NCBI GenBank assembly: GCA_965223165.1
Contig: CBDCVQ010000012.1
Span: forward strand, 3,212-67,211
Direction: 5' to 3'
DNA: 64,000 bases
Source of the DNA: JABDMH01 sp965223165
Lineage (GTDB): Bacteria > Bacteroidota > Bacteroidia > Chitinophagales > Saprospiraceae
Shown: piece after piece, positions 9,166 through 18,337 of the stretch
Numbering within the stretch: the first letter of the stretch is position 1
Layout of the letters: every line of letters starts with the position of its first letter
Notes under the pieces: generated by a model
Databases searched by the model: none
What the model saw: the letters and a program-made list of their open reading frames with translations, nothing else
What the model was told of the DNA's origin: nothing
Position numbers and translations under genes: made by a program

Positions 9166-10014
9166 ATGGTCAAAATTATAGAATGCCCAAGAGACGCCAT
9201 GCAGGGCCTGACACCCTTCATCGCCACCCATCATAAGATCGAGTATCTCAATGCGCTACTTAAAGTGGGTTTTCACACGATAGACTTTGGCAGCTTTGTG
9301 TCCCCAAAGGCCATTCCTCAGATGCGAGACACCGCGGAGGTCTTGGCCGGTCTCGATCTATCTCAAACCCGATCCAAGCTACTGGCCATCGTAGCCAATC
9401 AGCGAGGAGCCAATGATGCCGCCGAATATGATCAGATCGGCTATCTAGGATACCCCTTCTCAGTATCTGAGACCTTTCAACTACGCAATACGAACGCCAC
9501 CATCAGCGAATCTTTGGGGCGCGTGCAGCAGATCCAAGACATATGCCAAGCGGCATCTAAAACCATGGTGGTCTATCTGTCCATGGGCTTTGGCAATCCC
9601 TATGGAGATCCATGGAATGTGGAAATCGTGCAGGGCTGGGTCGATGTGCTGGCAGATATGGAGATCAAGATTATCGCGCTTTCAGATACCATCGGAGTGT
9701 CTACCCCCGAGAGTATCAGCTATCTTTTTGGCAATTTGATTCCACCCTATCCGGACGTCGAGTTTGGAGCCCATCTCCACACGACGCCGGATACCTGGCG
9801 CGAAAAGATTGAGGCGGCGTACATGAGCGGATGCAAGCGATTTGACAGTGCCTTGATGGGTTACGGTGGTTGCCCAATGGCCAAAGACACCCTCACCGGC
9901 AATATGCCGACCGAGCGACTCATCAGCTACTTCGATGGCACATCGGCGGAACTCTCGATTGATCGACAGGCATTCGATGTGGCCCTGGCGGCTGCAGCGA
10001 CCTTCTTTGCCTGA
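9166..10014 (+). CDS. Hydroxymethylglutaryl-CoA lyase-like enzyme
   Basis: The 282-residue TIM-barrel protein belongs to the HMGL-like family. HMG-CoA lyase splits HMG-CoA into acetyl-CoA and acetoacetate, the last step of leucine degradation. The expected residues are present: R9-D10 in ECPRDAMQG, the metal-binding H203-x-H205 in GAHLHTT, and the catalytic-loop Cys236 in GYGGCPMA. The N-terminus begins directly at the barrel without a leader, as expected for a cytoplasmic enzyme. It ends 10 nt from a convergent gene. The leucine synthesis operon lies 1.8 kb downstream, but there is no sign of co-regulation. Other DRE-TIM metallolyases are possible, although the GGCP loop is specific to the lyase branch. 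Confidence 0.88.
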   Translation: MVKIIECPRDAMQGLTPFIATHHKIEYLNALLKVGFHTIDFGSFVSPKAIPQMRDTAEVLAGLDLSQTRSKLLAIVANQRGANDAAEYDQIGYLGYPFSVSETFQLRNTNATISESLGRVQQIQDICQAASKTMVVYLSMGFGNPYGDPWNVEIVQGWVDVLADMEIKIIALSDTIGVSTPESISYLFGNLIPPYPDVEFGAHLHTTPDTWREKIEAAYMSGCKRFDSALMGYGGCPMAKDTLTGNMPTERLISYFDGTSAELSIDRQAFDVALAAAATFFA

Positions 10015-10024
10015 GCACGGATAA

Positions 10025-11584
10025 TCAATCCAGCTTGGTCACGCCACTCCGCTCGAGAAAGCGCTCATGGATCACGTCCTCCACCGGTCGATCTTCGATC
10101 TTGCTTTCTAGCCAGGACAGAATGTCCAGGTACAAGAAAGCCCGCCGGTCATAGGGTTTGTTTGAGAGCCGACTAAGTTTTTGGTGGAGTCGGGCAAACT
10201 GCTCCTTCACATCTCGCTTTAAGATCTTGGGCGTTTTGCGGAGAAACTTGAAGATCTCGTTTTGCACGTCGTGCAACTCACTCATCTTGGCGAGATATCG
10301 ATAGACGGACTTGACCTGATATTGCAAAAGGATCTGATTGTCGAGCTCGTAGTGGGCAATCAGATTTAGAATCCTGGCAAAGGACTGAATATCGCCTCTG
10401 AAATCAGCCGTCTTAGCATTGATGATCTTGTTGAGGTAGGTAATGCTGCTATCCCAGTCACTGCTGCCAAAATACATGCAAGCAATCTTGTAGTAAAAAA
10501 CCAAGATCCGGTGCTTATCCCAGTCATACGGATTCTCCCGGATCAGCTGGGCCAGCTCAGGCATGGAGTTGGTCCCCTCTGTGAAGGTGCCGGTGAGAAA
10601 GTGTTTGTTGACCAGATGAATGTAGTGGTACAACTGAAAAAGCCCCTCGTGGTTGAGGTTGCGTATCAAACCTCGGTTTGGGATGTCTTCCAGGACCGCG
10701 AGCACTTCCATAAATCGATCGTAGCTCAGCGAAAAGTAGAGCGAAGTCAGAAGATTGTGGATGCTCTTGAGGTACATGGCCGTCTGCGCCTCCACCATCT
10801 CCGGATACTCCGAAAACAGGTTGTACCATCGCAAAGTATAACGGTAGTAGTTGCTGAAGTCCTGATTCATGTAGTGGTACCAACTGTACGCTTGAAACAG
10901 GTAGAGTCGTTCATGAAAGTCCAGTTGCTCCAGATCGTACTCCGGTAGGTTGGACTCAAAGAAGTTCTTCAGATAGCGGGAGTCCTGATCATCTCGTACA
11001 TAGCCCACCTTGAGATAGAGCCCGTACAGTTGCAAGGCAAGATTGCTGAAGGCTTGCGTACGCTCGATTCGACCCGTCAGCCATGTCGCTTCCCTTTTCA
11101 GCTCTTCTGCCTTGTTTTCGATGCTCCGGGTGATGTACTGCGACTCGATAAATTTCTCAAATTCCAGGATGTTGAGGGCAAGAATGTGGTAATTGCCCCG
11201 TAAGGCCAGGGCTTTTGTCTTGGCCAACATATCCAGGCTCTGACGGTACAGTCCTTTATCGTAAAGTACCTTGGCATAGTCGGTGCGCTCCCGAATGTCA
11301 ATCTCCACACTATTGCTACGTCCCAGGAGTCGAAGGCAGATCAGCAACTGCTTATAGAGATGCGCCTTCAGGTTGGACAACTGCCGCTTCTTGATCGCCG
11401 GTATCCGTTGCAGCACTGCCTGCTCGTCATATCGCTTCGAGCGACTGATCTCCTCAAACAACTTCAAAAACAGTATCTCATCGGAGATCTGATTGCGCGT
11501 GACGAACAGGCGAAAGCTCCGCTTCTCCGCTTTGGTGAGCGAATTTATCAGTTGTACCAGATAATCCGTCTTTTGAGTGGGCAT
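10025..11584 (-). CDS. Helical-repeat protein of unknown function, paralog 1
   Basis: The 519-residue product has no signal peptide or membrane segment. It is almost entirely helical by eye, with regularly spaced Tyr/Leu/Trp pairs such as LYLFQAYSWYHYM, HNLLTSLYFS and RILVFYYKIACMYFG, which suggests a TPR-like solenoid. The N-terminus (LTKAEKRSFRLF, KRQLSNLKAHLYKQLL) is the best-conserved segment with the second copy at 16201-17757. I do not recognise a characterised family; it resembles hypothetical proteins widely annotated in Bacteroidota. It lies upstream of and divergent from leuA with about 250 bp between, so its promoter may be coordinated with that of the leucine operon. Confidence 0.85.
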   Translation of the reverse strand: MPTQKTDYLVQLINSLTKAEKRSFRLFVTRNQISDEILFLKLFEEISRSKRYDEQAVLQRIPAIKKRQLSNLKAHLYKQLLICLRLLGRSNSVEIDIRERTDYAKVLYDKGLYRQSLDMLAKTKALALRGNYHILALNILEFEKFIESQYITRSIENKAEELKREATWLTGRIERTQAFSNLALQLYGLYLKVGYVRDDQDSRYLKNFFESNLPEYDLEQLDFHERLYLFQAYSWYHYMNQDFSNYYRYTLRWYNLFSEYPEMVEAQTAMYLKSIHNLLTSLYFSLSYDRFMEVLAVLEDIPNRGLIRNLNHEGLFQLYHYIHLVNKHFLTGTFTEGTNSMPELAQLIRENPYDWDKHRILVFYYKIACMYFGSSDWDSSITYLNKIINAKTADFRGDIQSFARILNLIAHYELDNQILLQYQVKSVYRYLAKMSELHDVQNEIFKFLRKTPKILKRDVKEQFARLHQKLSRLSNKPYDRRAFLYLDILSWLESKIEDRPVEDVIHERFLERSGVTKLD

Positions 11585-11831
11585 TGTAACTACTTTCCCT
11601 CTATTTGCTTGATAATCATATCATTAGTGCACATCACGTAATTTCTTACACTGTAATCCGTTTAGGAATTTGAAACCCTCCACTCCACCGCTAAACACTA
11701 CTTTTATTTAGCGATTGCCGGTGCGGACAAACGGTTGTAATGCCCTTTAAAGATGAAGTATTTTTTTAGAAACATGGGTTGGAGCGATCAAGTCGACTGT
11801 GACCTGCCGGCCGTCTAAAAAGCAGGATCTT

Positions 11832-13019
11832 ATGGATACCACTAGAATCCACATCTTCGATACAACACTACGCGATGGTGAGCAAGTACCTGGATGCAAA
11901 CTGAATAAGGATCAAAAGCTGCGCTTGGCCAAGAATCTCGAACGGCTTGGGGTAGATGTCATTGAGGCCGGCTTCCCGATATCAAGTCCCGGGGATTTTG
12001 ATGCCGTCCGGTCCATCAGTACTGCCGCCGGCAAAGATGTGATCATTTGTGCCTTGTCACGGTCCGTGCCCAAGGACATCGATCGGGCCGCAGAGGCGGT
12101 GGAGACGGCCCACAGGCCGCGCATCCATACCGGCATCGGCACCTCGGATTCACACATCAAATACAAATTTAATAGCACTCGTGAGCAGGTATTGGAGCGA
12201 GCCGTAGCAGCGGTGAAGTATGCTAAACAATACGTAGAGGATGTAGAGTTTTATGCCGAAGATGCCGGACGAACCGACAACGAGTTTCTGGCACGTGTGT
12301 GCGAAGCGGTCCTTAAGGCCGGGGCCACCGTGCTCAACATTCCGGACACGACTGGGTATTGCTTGCCGAGTGAGTACGGACAGAAAATCAAGTATCTGGT
12401 AGACCACGTCAAGGGTGTCGAGCGCGCGACCATCTCTACGCACTGCCACAATGACCTGGGACTGGCTACGGCTAACTCTATCGAAGGCGTCATCCACGGA
12501 GCACGCCAGATCGAATGCACCGTCAATGGGCTTGGCGAGCGTGCGGGAAACACTTCGCTCGAAGAGTGTGTGATGATCCTGAAGCAACATCCCTACTTAG
12601 GTTTTGTCACTGGAATTGACACGCCCTACCTAAATCCCATCAGCCAATTGGTTTCTGACGAGATGGGCATGCCCGTGCAACCCAACAAGGCCATTGTGGG
12701 GTCCAACGCCTTCGCCCATTCATCCGGCATACATCAAGATGGAGTGATCAAAAAGCGAGAGACCTATGAGATCATTGATCCGCTGGATGTAGGTGTGGAC
12801 AAATCATCCATCATCTTAACCGCTCGCAGCGGACGTGCGGCACTAGCCTATCGCCTCAAGGAGATCGGACACAATGTGACCAAAATCGAATTGGACGCCA
12901 TCTATCGACAATTTCTTGCCGTGGCAGATCGTCAGAAGGAAGTCGTAGACAGTGACTTGCATCAACTGATGGAAGAAAAAGAGGTGTTGATGGCCGCCCA
13001 AGAACGCAATGCAAGCTAA
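11832..13019 (+). CDS. leuA: 2-isopropylmalate synthase, short form without regulatory domain
   Basis: It condenses 2-oxoisovalerate with acetyl-CoA, the committed step of leucine synthesis. The start at 11832 (MDTTRIHIFDTTLRDGEQ) is preferred because the motif DTTLRDGEQVPG must lie near the N-terminus and AGGA precedes it; an upstream in-frame ATG at 11799 adds an unlikely tail. The metal-binding STHCHNDLGLATANS and the later GNTSLEE and HSSGIHQDG motifs are present. At 395 residues it stops after the subdomain II region and lacks the C-terminal allosteric (LeuA dimer) domain of the 510-570-residue enzymes. Homocitrate or citramalate synthase would be alternatives, but the leuCDB neighbours settle the role. 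First gene of the operon. Confidence 0.93.
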   Translation: MDTTRIHIFDTTLRDGEQVPGCKLNKDQKLRLAKNLERLGVDVIEAGFPISSPGDFDAVRSISTAAGKDVIICALSRSVPKDIDRAAEAVETAHRPRIHTGIGTSDSHIKYKFNSTREQVLERAVAAVKYAKQYVEDVEFYAEDAGRTDNEFLARVCEAVLKAGATVLNIPDTTGYCLPSEYGQKIKYLVDHVKGVERATISTHCHNDLGLATANSIEGVIHGARQIECTVNGLGERAGNTSLEECVMILKQHPYLGFVTGIDTPYLNPISQLVSDEMGMPVQPNKAIVGSNAFAHSSGIHQDGVIKKRETYEIIDPLDVGVDKSSIILTARSGRAALAYRLKEIGHNVTKIELDAIYRQFLAVADRQKEVVDSDLHQLMEEKEVLMAAQERNAS

Positions 13020-13066
13020 TCCATCCAAACTTTTTTACCGCTTACGCACAATCGTTTAAAGTACAC

Positions 13067-14458
13067 ATGGGAAAGACACTATTTGACAAGGTCTGGGAGG
13101 CACATGTGGTGGATCAGGTCGAGGGAGGTACCGAGGTGCTTTATATTGACCAGCATCTCATCCACGAGGTGACCAGCCCTCAAGCATTTCAAGGACTACG
13201 GGACCGAGGCATCGGCGTGGCTCGACCCCAGCAGACCCTCGCCACGGCCGATCACAACGTGCCCACAAAAGACCAGCATCTCCCCATCAAAGAAGAACTA
13301 TCTCGCCTCCAGGTACAGAAGCTCACGCAAAACTGTAAGGAGTTTGGTGTGACCCTATACGGACTCGGCCATCCCTACCAGGGGATCGTACACGTGATCG
13401 GGCCGGAGCTGGGCATCACCAAGCCCGGCATGACTATCGTCTGCGGTGATAGCCATACTTCGACGCATGGAGCGTTTGGCTCCATTGCTTTTGGCATCGG
13501 CACCAGCCAGGTGGAGCAGGTACTTGCTACCCAGTGCCTGTTGCTCACCCGCCCCAAGCGCATGCGGATCAATGTGGAGGGCCAATTGGCGCGTGGCGTA
13601 TTGGCCAAGGACATCATCCTCTATATCATCTCACAACTGACCGCGGCGGGAGGCACCGGCTATTTCATCGAATACGCGGGTTCGGCCATCCGATCGCTCA
13701 GCATGGAAGGACGCATGACAGTGTGCAATATGAGCATCGAGATGGGAGCCAGAGGAGGTATGATCGCCCCCGACGATACGACTATCGAATACGTCAAGGG
13801 GCGCGAGTTTGCCCCCACCGGTGCCGCTTGGGATCAGGCGGAAGCCTACTGGCGCACCCTCTACACCGATCAGGACGCCGAGTTTGATATCGAGTACACT
13901 TATGACGCAGCAGACATCGTGCCCATGCTCACCTACGGCACCAATCCTGGGATGGGCATCCGAGTTTCCGACAGCATACCAACCGACGGCGGAGCGCAAG
14001 GAGAAGCTTCCTTTGCCAAGGCATTGGATTACATGGGTCTGCAACCCGGCTCAGAGCTGCTCGGCAAGGAAATACAACATGTCTTCATAGGCAGTTGCAC
14101 CAACGCCCGCATCGAAGATCTGCGTCTGGTGGCAGATTATGTACGGGGCAAGCAGGTCGCAGATCATGTATCCGCCATGGTAGTGCCCGGCTCCCAGCAA
14201 GTACGCAAGCAAGCAGCGAGCGAAGGACTAGACAAAGTGTTGCGGGAGGCGGGATTTGACTTTCGCGAGGCTGGATGCTCCGCCTGTCTGGGCATGAACG
14301 AAGACAAAGTGCCCGCCGGACAATACTGCGTATCCACCTCCAACCGCAACTTTGAAGGACGCCAGGGCCCCGGTGCCCGCACGATCCTGGCCAGCCCTCT
14401 GACGGCAGCTGCCACGGCGATTGAAGGCAAGATTGTGGACGTGAGAGAGTACATCTAA
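13067..14458 (+). CDS. leuC: 3-isopropylmalate dehydratase large subunit
   Basis: The large subunit carries the [4Fe-4S] cluster that isomerises 2-isopropylmalate to 3-isopropylmalate, together with LeuD. The 463 residues are full length. MGKTLFDKVWEAHVV is the typical start, VCGDSHTSTHGAFG the substrate/cluster region, and the cluster cysteines lie in FIGSCTNARIEDLR and EAGCSACLGMN. SNRNFEGRQGPGARTILASP is the usual C-terminal signature. It follows leuA after 47 nt and precedes leuD by 8 nt, so it is in the middle of the operon. Nothing is missing. Confidence 0.97.
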   Translation: MGKTLFDKVWEAHVVDQVEGGTEVLYIDQHLIHEVTSPQAFQGLRDRGIGVARPQQTLATADHNVPTKDQHLPIKEELSRLQVQKLTQNCKEFGVTLYGLGHPYQGIVHVIGPELGITKPGMTIVCGDSHTSTHGAFGSIAFGIGTSQVEQVLATQCLLLTRPKRMRINVEGQLARGVLAKDIILYIISQLTAAGGTGYFIEYAGSAIRSLSMEGRMTVCNMSIEMGARGGMIAPDDTTIEYVKGREFAPTGAAWDQAEAYWRTLYTDQDAEFDIEYTYDAADIVPMLTYGTNPGMGIRVSDSIPTDGGAQGEASFAKALDYMGLQPGSELLGKEIQHVFIGSCTNARIEDLRLVADYVRGKQVADHVSAMVVPGSQQVRKQAASEGLDKVLREAGFDFREAGCSACLGMNEDKVPAGQYCVSTSNRNFEGRQGPGARTILASPLTAAATAIEGKIVDVREYI

Positions 14459-14466
14459 GCTTAACT

Positions 14467-15060
14467 ATGGAAAAAATTGAAGTCATACGGTCTTCCGCTA
14501 TTCCACTGCCGATCGAAGATGTGGACACGGATCAGATCATCCCCGCACGTTTTCTAAAGGCGACGACCAAAGTCGGATTTGGCGAAAATCTCTTTAGGGA
14601 TTGGAGGTATCACCCAGATGGATCACCGAAAGAAGATTTTGTACTCAACAATCCCACCTATCGGGGTTCGATACTGGTGGCTGGTAAAAATTTTGGATGC
14701 GGATCCAGTCGAGAGCACGCGGCTTGGGCCATCGAGGACTACGGTATCCGTGTGGTCGTGTCCAGCTTCTTTGCAGATATCTTCAAGGGAAATGCCCTGA
14801 ACAATGGCATCCTGCCCATCGTGGTGAGCGACGACTACCTGGATCAACTGTTTCGGGCGATTGAAGCCGACCCCAAGACGTCGATACATGTGTCTCTGCC
14901 AGCGCAGACGATCACGATCGAAAGCACCGGGGCGGCACAGAGCTTTGAGATAGATCCCTACAAAAAGATGTGCCTGCTCAATGGATATGACGACATCGAC
15001 TATCTGCTGAGCATCCAAACCAAGATTGATCAATACGAGGAAACGACGCAGAATCCATGA
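14467..15060 (+). CDS. leuD: 3-isopropylmalate dehydratase small subunit
   Basis: This is the swivelling small subunit that completes the LeuCD isomerase. The 197-residue length matches the family. Motifs are DVDTDQIIPARFLK near the N-terminus, NFGCGSSREHAAWAIEDYG in the middle and NGILPIVV after it. The start is 8 nt after leuC. Its last four bases overlap the leuB start (ATGA), which indicates translational coupling. Confidence 0.97.
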   Translation: MEKIEVIRSSAIPLPIEDVDTDQIIPARFLKATTKVGFGENLFRDWRYHPDGSPKEDFVLNNPTYRGSILVAGKNFGCGSSREHAAWAIEDYGIRVVVSSFFADIFKGNALNNGILPIVVSDDYLDQLFRAIEADPKTSIHVSLPAQTITIESTGAAQSFEIDPYKKMCLLNGYDDIDYLLSIQTKIDQYEETTQNP

Positions 15061-16169
15061 AGCTGAAAATAGCTGTGTTGCCAGGAGACGGCATTGGTCC
15101 GGAGGTCATCGACCAAGCCCTAAAGGTGCTCAATGCGGTGGCAGATCGCTTTGATCACACCTTCACTTACTGCTTTGGTGATGTAGGCGGAATCGCGATC
15201 GACAAGACCGGAAATCCACTACCCGACGAGACGCTCAAAACCTGCCTGGAGAGTGATGTAGTACTATTCGGAGCGATCGGCGATCCGAAATTTGACAATG
15301 ATCCGACCGCCAAGGTGCGGCCAGAGCAGGGACTGCTGGCCATGCGCAAGGCGCTGGGGCTCTACTGCAACATCCGGCCCGTCACGATTTTCCCTAACCT
15401 GAAGCACCTCTCCCCCATCAAACCGGAATACTTGGAGGGGGTAGACATTGTGGTGTATCGCGAATTGATCGGAGGCATCTACTTTGGGAAAAAAGGACGG
15501 TCCGAGGACCGCAACACAGCGTTTGATACCTGCGTCTATTCGGTCCCTGAGATCGAACGCATCTCCCATCTGGCCTTCAAACAAGCCGGCAAACGTCGGT
15601 CTAAAGTCACCTTGGTAGACAAGGCAAATGTGCTGGAATCATCCAGACTGTGGCGAGAAAATGTACAACGGATCGCTAAAGAATATCCCGAGATCACGGT
15701 CGACTATATGTTCGTGGACAATGCCGCCATGCAGATGATCGTCAATCCCGGGCAGTTTGACGTGATCCTCACCAGCAACATGTTTGGAGACATTATCTCG
15801 GACGAATCAAGTGTACTGGTGGGGTCTCTCGGGCTACTCCCCTCGGCTTCGATCGGCTCCAAGACCAGTGTATTTGAGCCCATTCATGGCTCTTACCCGC
15901 AGGGAGCTGGAAAAGACATAGCCAATCCTATCGCGACGGTCCTGTCGGCAGCGATGATGCTCGATCACTTGGGCCTCACCAAAGAGAACGAGGCTATCGT
16001 GGGAGCGGTGACCCGCTTTCTCGAGGCCGGCATTGGTACGCCGGATCTGCGATGTCAGACCGAATTCACGTGCTCAAAGACAGGAGACCTCCTGGAGGCC
16101 ATGATCGCTGATCCAGAGTTGGAGCTAAACTTCCGCAAGTTTGAGGAGGGCTCCTCCACCATCATCTGA
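15057..16169 (+). CDS. leuB: 3-isopropylmalate dehydrogenase
   Basis: It oxidises and decarboxylates 3-isopropylmalate with NAD+ to 2-oxoisocaproate. The 370 residues contain the start KIAVLPGDGIGPEV, the substrate loop around RPEQGLLAMRKALGLYCNIRP, YRELIGGIYFG, the metal-binding NMFGDIISDESS and the nucleotide-binding FEPIHGSYPQGAGKDIANP. It overlaps leuD by 4 nt and is the last gene of leuACDB; the next gene is convergent 31 bp away. No transaminase or ilv gene is in the window, so the final and earlier steps must be encoded elsewhere. Confidence 0.97.
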   Translation: MKLKIAVLPGDGIGPEVIDQALKVLNAVADRFDHTFTYCFGDVGGIAIDKTGNPLPDETLKTCLESDVVLFGAIGDPKFDNDPTAKVRPEQGLLAMRKALGLYCNIRPVTIFPNLKHLSPIKPEYLEGVDIVVYRELIGGIYFGKKGRSEDRNTAFDTCVYSVPEIERISHLAFKQAGKRRSKVTLVDKANVLESSRLWRENVQRIAKEYPEITVDYMFVDNAAMQMIVNPGQFDVILTSNMFGDIISDESSVLVGSLGLLPSASIGSKTSVFEPIHGSYPQGAGKDIANPIATVLSAAMMLDHLGLTKENEAIVGAVTRFLEAGIGTPDLRCQTEFTCSKTGDLLEAMIADPELELNFRKFEEGSSTII

Positions 16170-16200
16170 TCGGATGTACCCAAGCGTGGCGAGATCTTAG

Positions 16201-17757
16201 TCAATCTTGCAACTGGCGATTGCGCTCCTGGATCACCTCCGCCGTGGTGATGCCTCTGATCTTGCCGTCAATCCAGTCGATGACATTCAAATAAATAAAT
16301 GCCCTCTTGCCGTAAGGATCCTGGGCGACCTTCAATAGATTCTGGCGCGCCTCTTCCAGCAGTTTGAGGTCTGGGATCGTATTGCTCCGCATCTGCTTTC
16401 GGATAAAGGAGAGCATCTCCACCTGGACTCGATTGCGGTCCTTCATCTTGTCGATGAAGCGACTGACGGCCTTCTCCAGATACTCCATCAACGCATAGTT
16501 CTTGATCTCAAAGTGGGCCAGCAAGTGCAAAAGCCGAGCATAGCACTGTATGTCCTCGCGCAGGTGCCCCACCTTTAGGTTGATGATCTTATTGAGATAG
16601 TCGATAGCCTCTCCAAACCTTCCTGCCCCGAAGTACATCCAAGCCGTACGGTAGTAGAAGACCAGAATGCGATGTAGATCAAGATTACGGTCGTACAGCG
16701 CAATTTTTGACTCCAGCTCGGGCACCAAATGCTCAATACCTTCTTCGAGTGTGCCCTCGAGAAAATGCTTGTTGAGCATACCTGAATAGTAGTAGAGGAA
16801 GTGAATAATCTTGGAAGTGGTATTCATGTGCTCGCCATACTTCTCCCAAAGGATCTCAAACTTCTCCAGGTGCCGTCGGTGCTCCGCCACGTTTCCCATC
16901 GCGTAGAGGGAGGTAAGCAAATAGTGGACACCACGCATATAGATGTCCGGATCCTCCTCGATCATCTTTTCATTGCTCAGATACAGTTCCACCCATTTCA
17001 AGGCATGATCTGCACACTTCTCAAAATCAAGCAGGATGTAGTAGTACCATACATAGCTTTGATGCAGGTACACCTTTTCAAAAAAGGTCAGTGAGGTGTA
17101 CTTGACATCCGGGAGATTGGACTTAAAGTAATCTCGCACAATGAAAGCATCATTTTCGCTCTTGGCATGTCCCACCTTGATGTAGAGACCGTGGATCTTA
17201 AGCTTGAGATTAGTCAGTCGGTTGCTATTTCCTATGATCCGGATTCGTTCTTCCGACTCGTCGATCAGATTCTCCACCTTGTTTTTTATGCTGCGGCTCC
17301 GCGTGATGTGCTTCTCCTCAATCAGCTTTTCAAACTCGAGTATCTCATAGTGCAGGGTGTCTTGATTAGCGTCCTTGGCGATGCCTTTGATACGGTTGAG
17401 CAGCTTCAGGCTTTGCATATATAGTCCTTTACCGTACAGGATGCGAGCGAAGTCAATTTGTTCCCGGATTTGGATGTCCACGTTCTTCCGCTTGTGTATC
17501 AGTCGAAGGCTGCTCAACAATTGGGAGTAGAGATGTCGCTTGAGGTTGGACAACTTTCCCTTTGAGATCCCTTCCAGTTTTCTCAAAATGATTTCTTCCG
17601 AGTACTCATCCATTTGATCCAGGGCATCAAAAAGTCGAATGAACTTGGCGTCAGTGGTCTGCTGTGTGCGCTTGGCGTACAGCTTGAAGTTGCGTTTTTC
17701 GGCTTTGTTGAGCCCTTTGACTAGGACAAACAGCTGATCGGTGGTAGAGATAGGCAT
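16201..17757 (-). CDS. Helical-repeat protein of unknown function, paralog 2
   Basis: The 518-residue product is collinear with the protein at 10025-11584. Matching blocks include GLNKAEKRNFKLYAKR, KGKLSNLKRHLYSQLLSSLR, IREQIDFARILYGKGLYMQS, HYLLTSLYAM, RILVFYYRTAWMYFGAG and YLNKIINLKVGHLREDIQ. Many of these are identical or conservative over the full length, so the two are clear paralogs that have diverged. No signal peptide or membrane segment is visible, and it is helical throughout, TPR-like. It is convergent with leuB and divergent from the PII gene, with about 180 bp between. Function is unknown. The two copies, both on the minus strand, frame leuACDB. Confidence 0.85.
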   Translation of the reverse strand: MPISTTDQLFVLVKGLNKAEKRNFKLYAKRTQQTTDAKFIRLFDALDQMDEYSEEIILRKLEGISKGKLSNLKRHLYSQLLSSLRLIHKRKNVDIQIREQIDFARILYGKGLYMQSLKLLNRIKGIAKDANQDTLHYEILEFEKLIEEKHITRSRSIKNKVENLIDESEERIRIIGNSNRLTNLKLKIHGLYIKVGHAKSENDAFIVRDYFKSNLPDVKYTSLTFFEKVYLHQSYVWYYYILLDFEKCADHALKWVELYLSNEKMIEEDPDIYMRGVHYLLTSLYAMGNVAEHRRHLEKFEILWEKYGEHMNTTSKIIHFLYYYSGMLNKHFLEGTLEEGIEHLVPELESKIALYDRNLDLHRILVFYYRTAWMYFGAGRFGEAIDYLNKIINLKVGHLREDIQCYARLLHLLAHFEIKNYALMEYLEKAVSRFIDKMKDRNRVQVEMLSFIRKQMRSNTIPDLKLLEEARQNLLKVAQDPYGKRAFIYLNVIDWIDGKIRGITTAEVIQERNRQLQD

Positions 17758-17941
17758 AACAAATTACTCCCTTCTAAAGCATTGACAATCAATGGTATTT
17801 GATCTCAAGGTGTGGCTTATGAATGTAGCAAAACCGCAGCTAAAACGGGTTTGGGACGCTGGGGCGGCCGCTAATTTTACCATCAGGTCAAGATTCAACA
17901 AGAATACTAATTCCTTACCAGCAATTTAAAACAGATCGAAG

Positions 17942-18280
17942 ATGAAGAAAATTGAAGCAATCATTAGAACTACCCAGTTTGACATGATCAAGGATGCTTT
18001 GGCTGACATCGGCGTGCGCTTTTTCTCGCTCAAGGAAGTGCGTGGATATGGGCTACAAAGAGGCAGCAAAAGGATCTACCGCGGGGCGGACATGGGGGCG
18101 GAATTCATACCGCGCCTACAGATGGACATCGTCACGACGGCCGACAAAGTGGACGAGATCATTGGGGTCATTGAGTCAGCTGGAAGAACAGGCTCCGTCG
18201 GAGATGGGAAGATCTTCGTATTGGACGTCGAGCAGACCGTGCGCATCCGAACGGGCGAGCGAGATGCCGCCGCCGTCTGA
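17942..18280 (+). CDS. PII nitrogen regulatory protein without the T-loop uridylylation tyrosine
   Basis: PII trimers sense 2-oxoglutarate and ATP/ADP and bind targets such as Amt. The 112 residues align without gaps to E. coli GlnB from MKKIEAII to the end. TGSVGDGKIFV and RIRTGERDAAAV are the family signatures. The T-loop reads IYRGADMGAEFIPR: Tyr46 is kept, but residue 51, the uridylylated tyrosine of enterobacterial GlnB and GlnK, is Met. It therefore cannot be modified there by a GlnD-type enzyme. It lies 57 nt before amt, the usual GlnK-type context, so it most likely gates the transporter. It is more GlnK-like by position, but I leave the symbol open. Confidence 0.94.
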   Translation: MKKIEAIIRTTQFDMIKDALADIGVRFFSLKEVRGYGLQRGSKRIYRGADMGAEFIPRLQMDIVTTADKVDEIIGVIESAGRTGSVGDGKIFVLDVEQTVRIRTGERDAAAV

Positions 18281-18337
18281 CTCAGACAAAAAGAACACAA
18301 GCATTAATCAAACGAACTCAAAAAAAATTAAGAAATC

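Noticed and set aside
11585..11831. Leader-peptide attenuator or T-box before leuA
   Set aside because: I found no short leucine-rich frame, no T-box sequence and no terminator hairpin.
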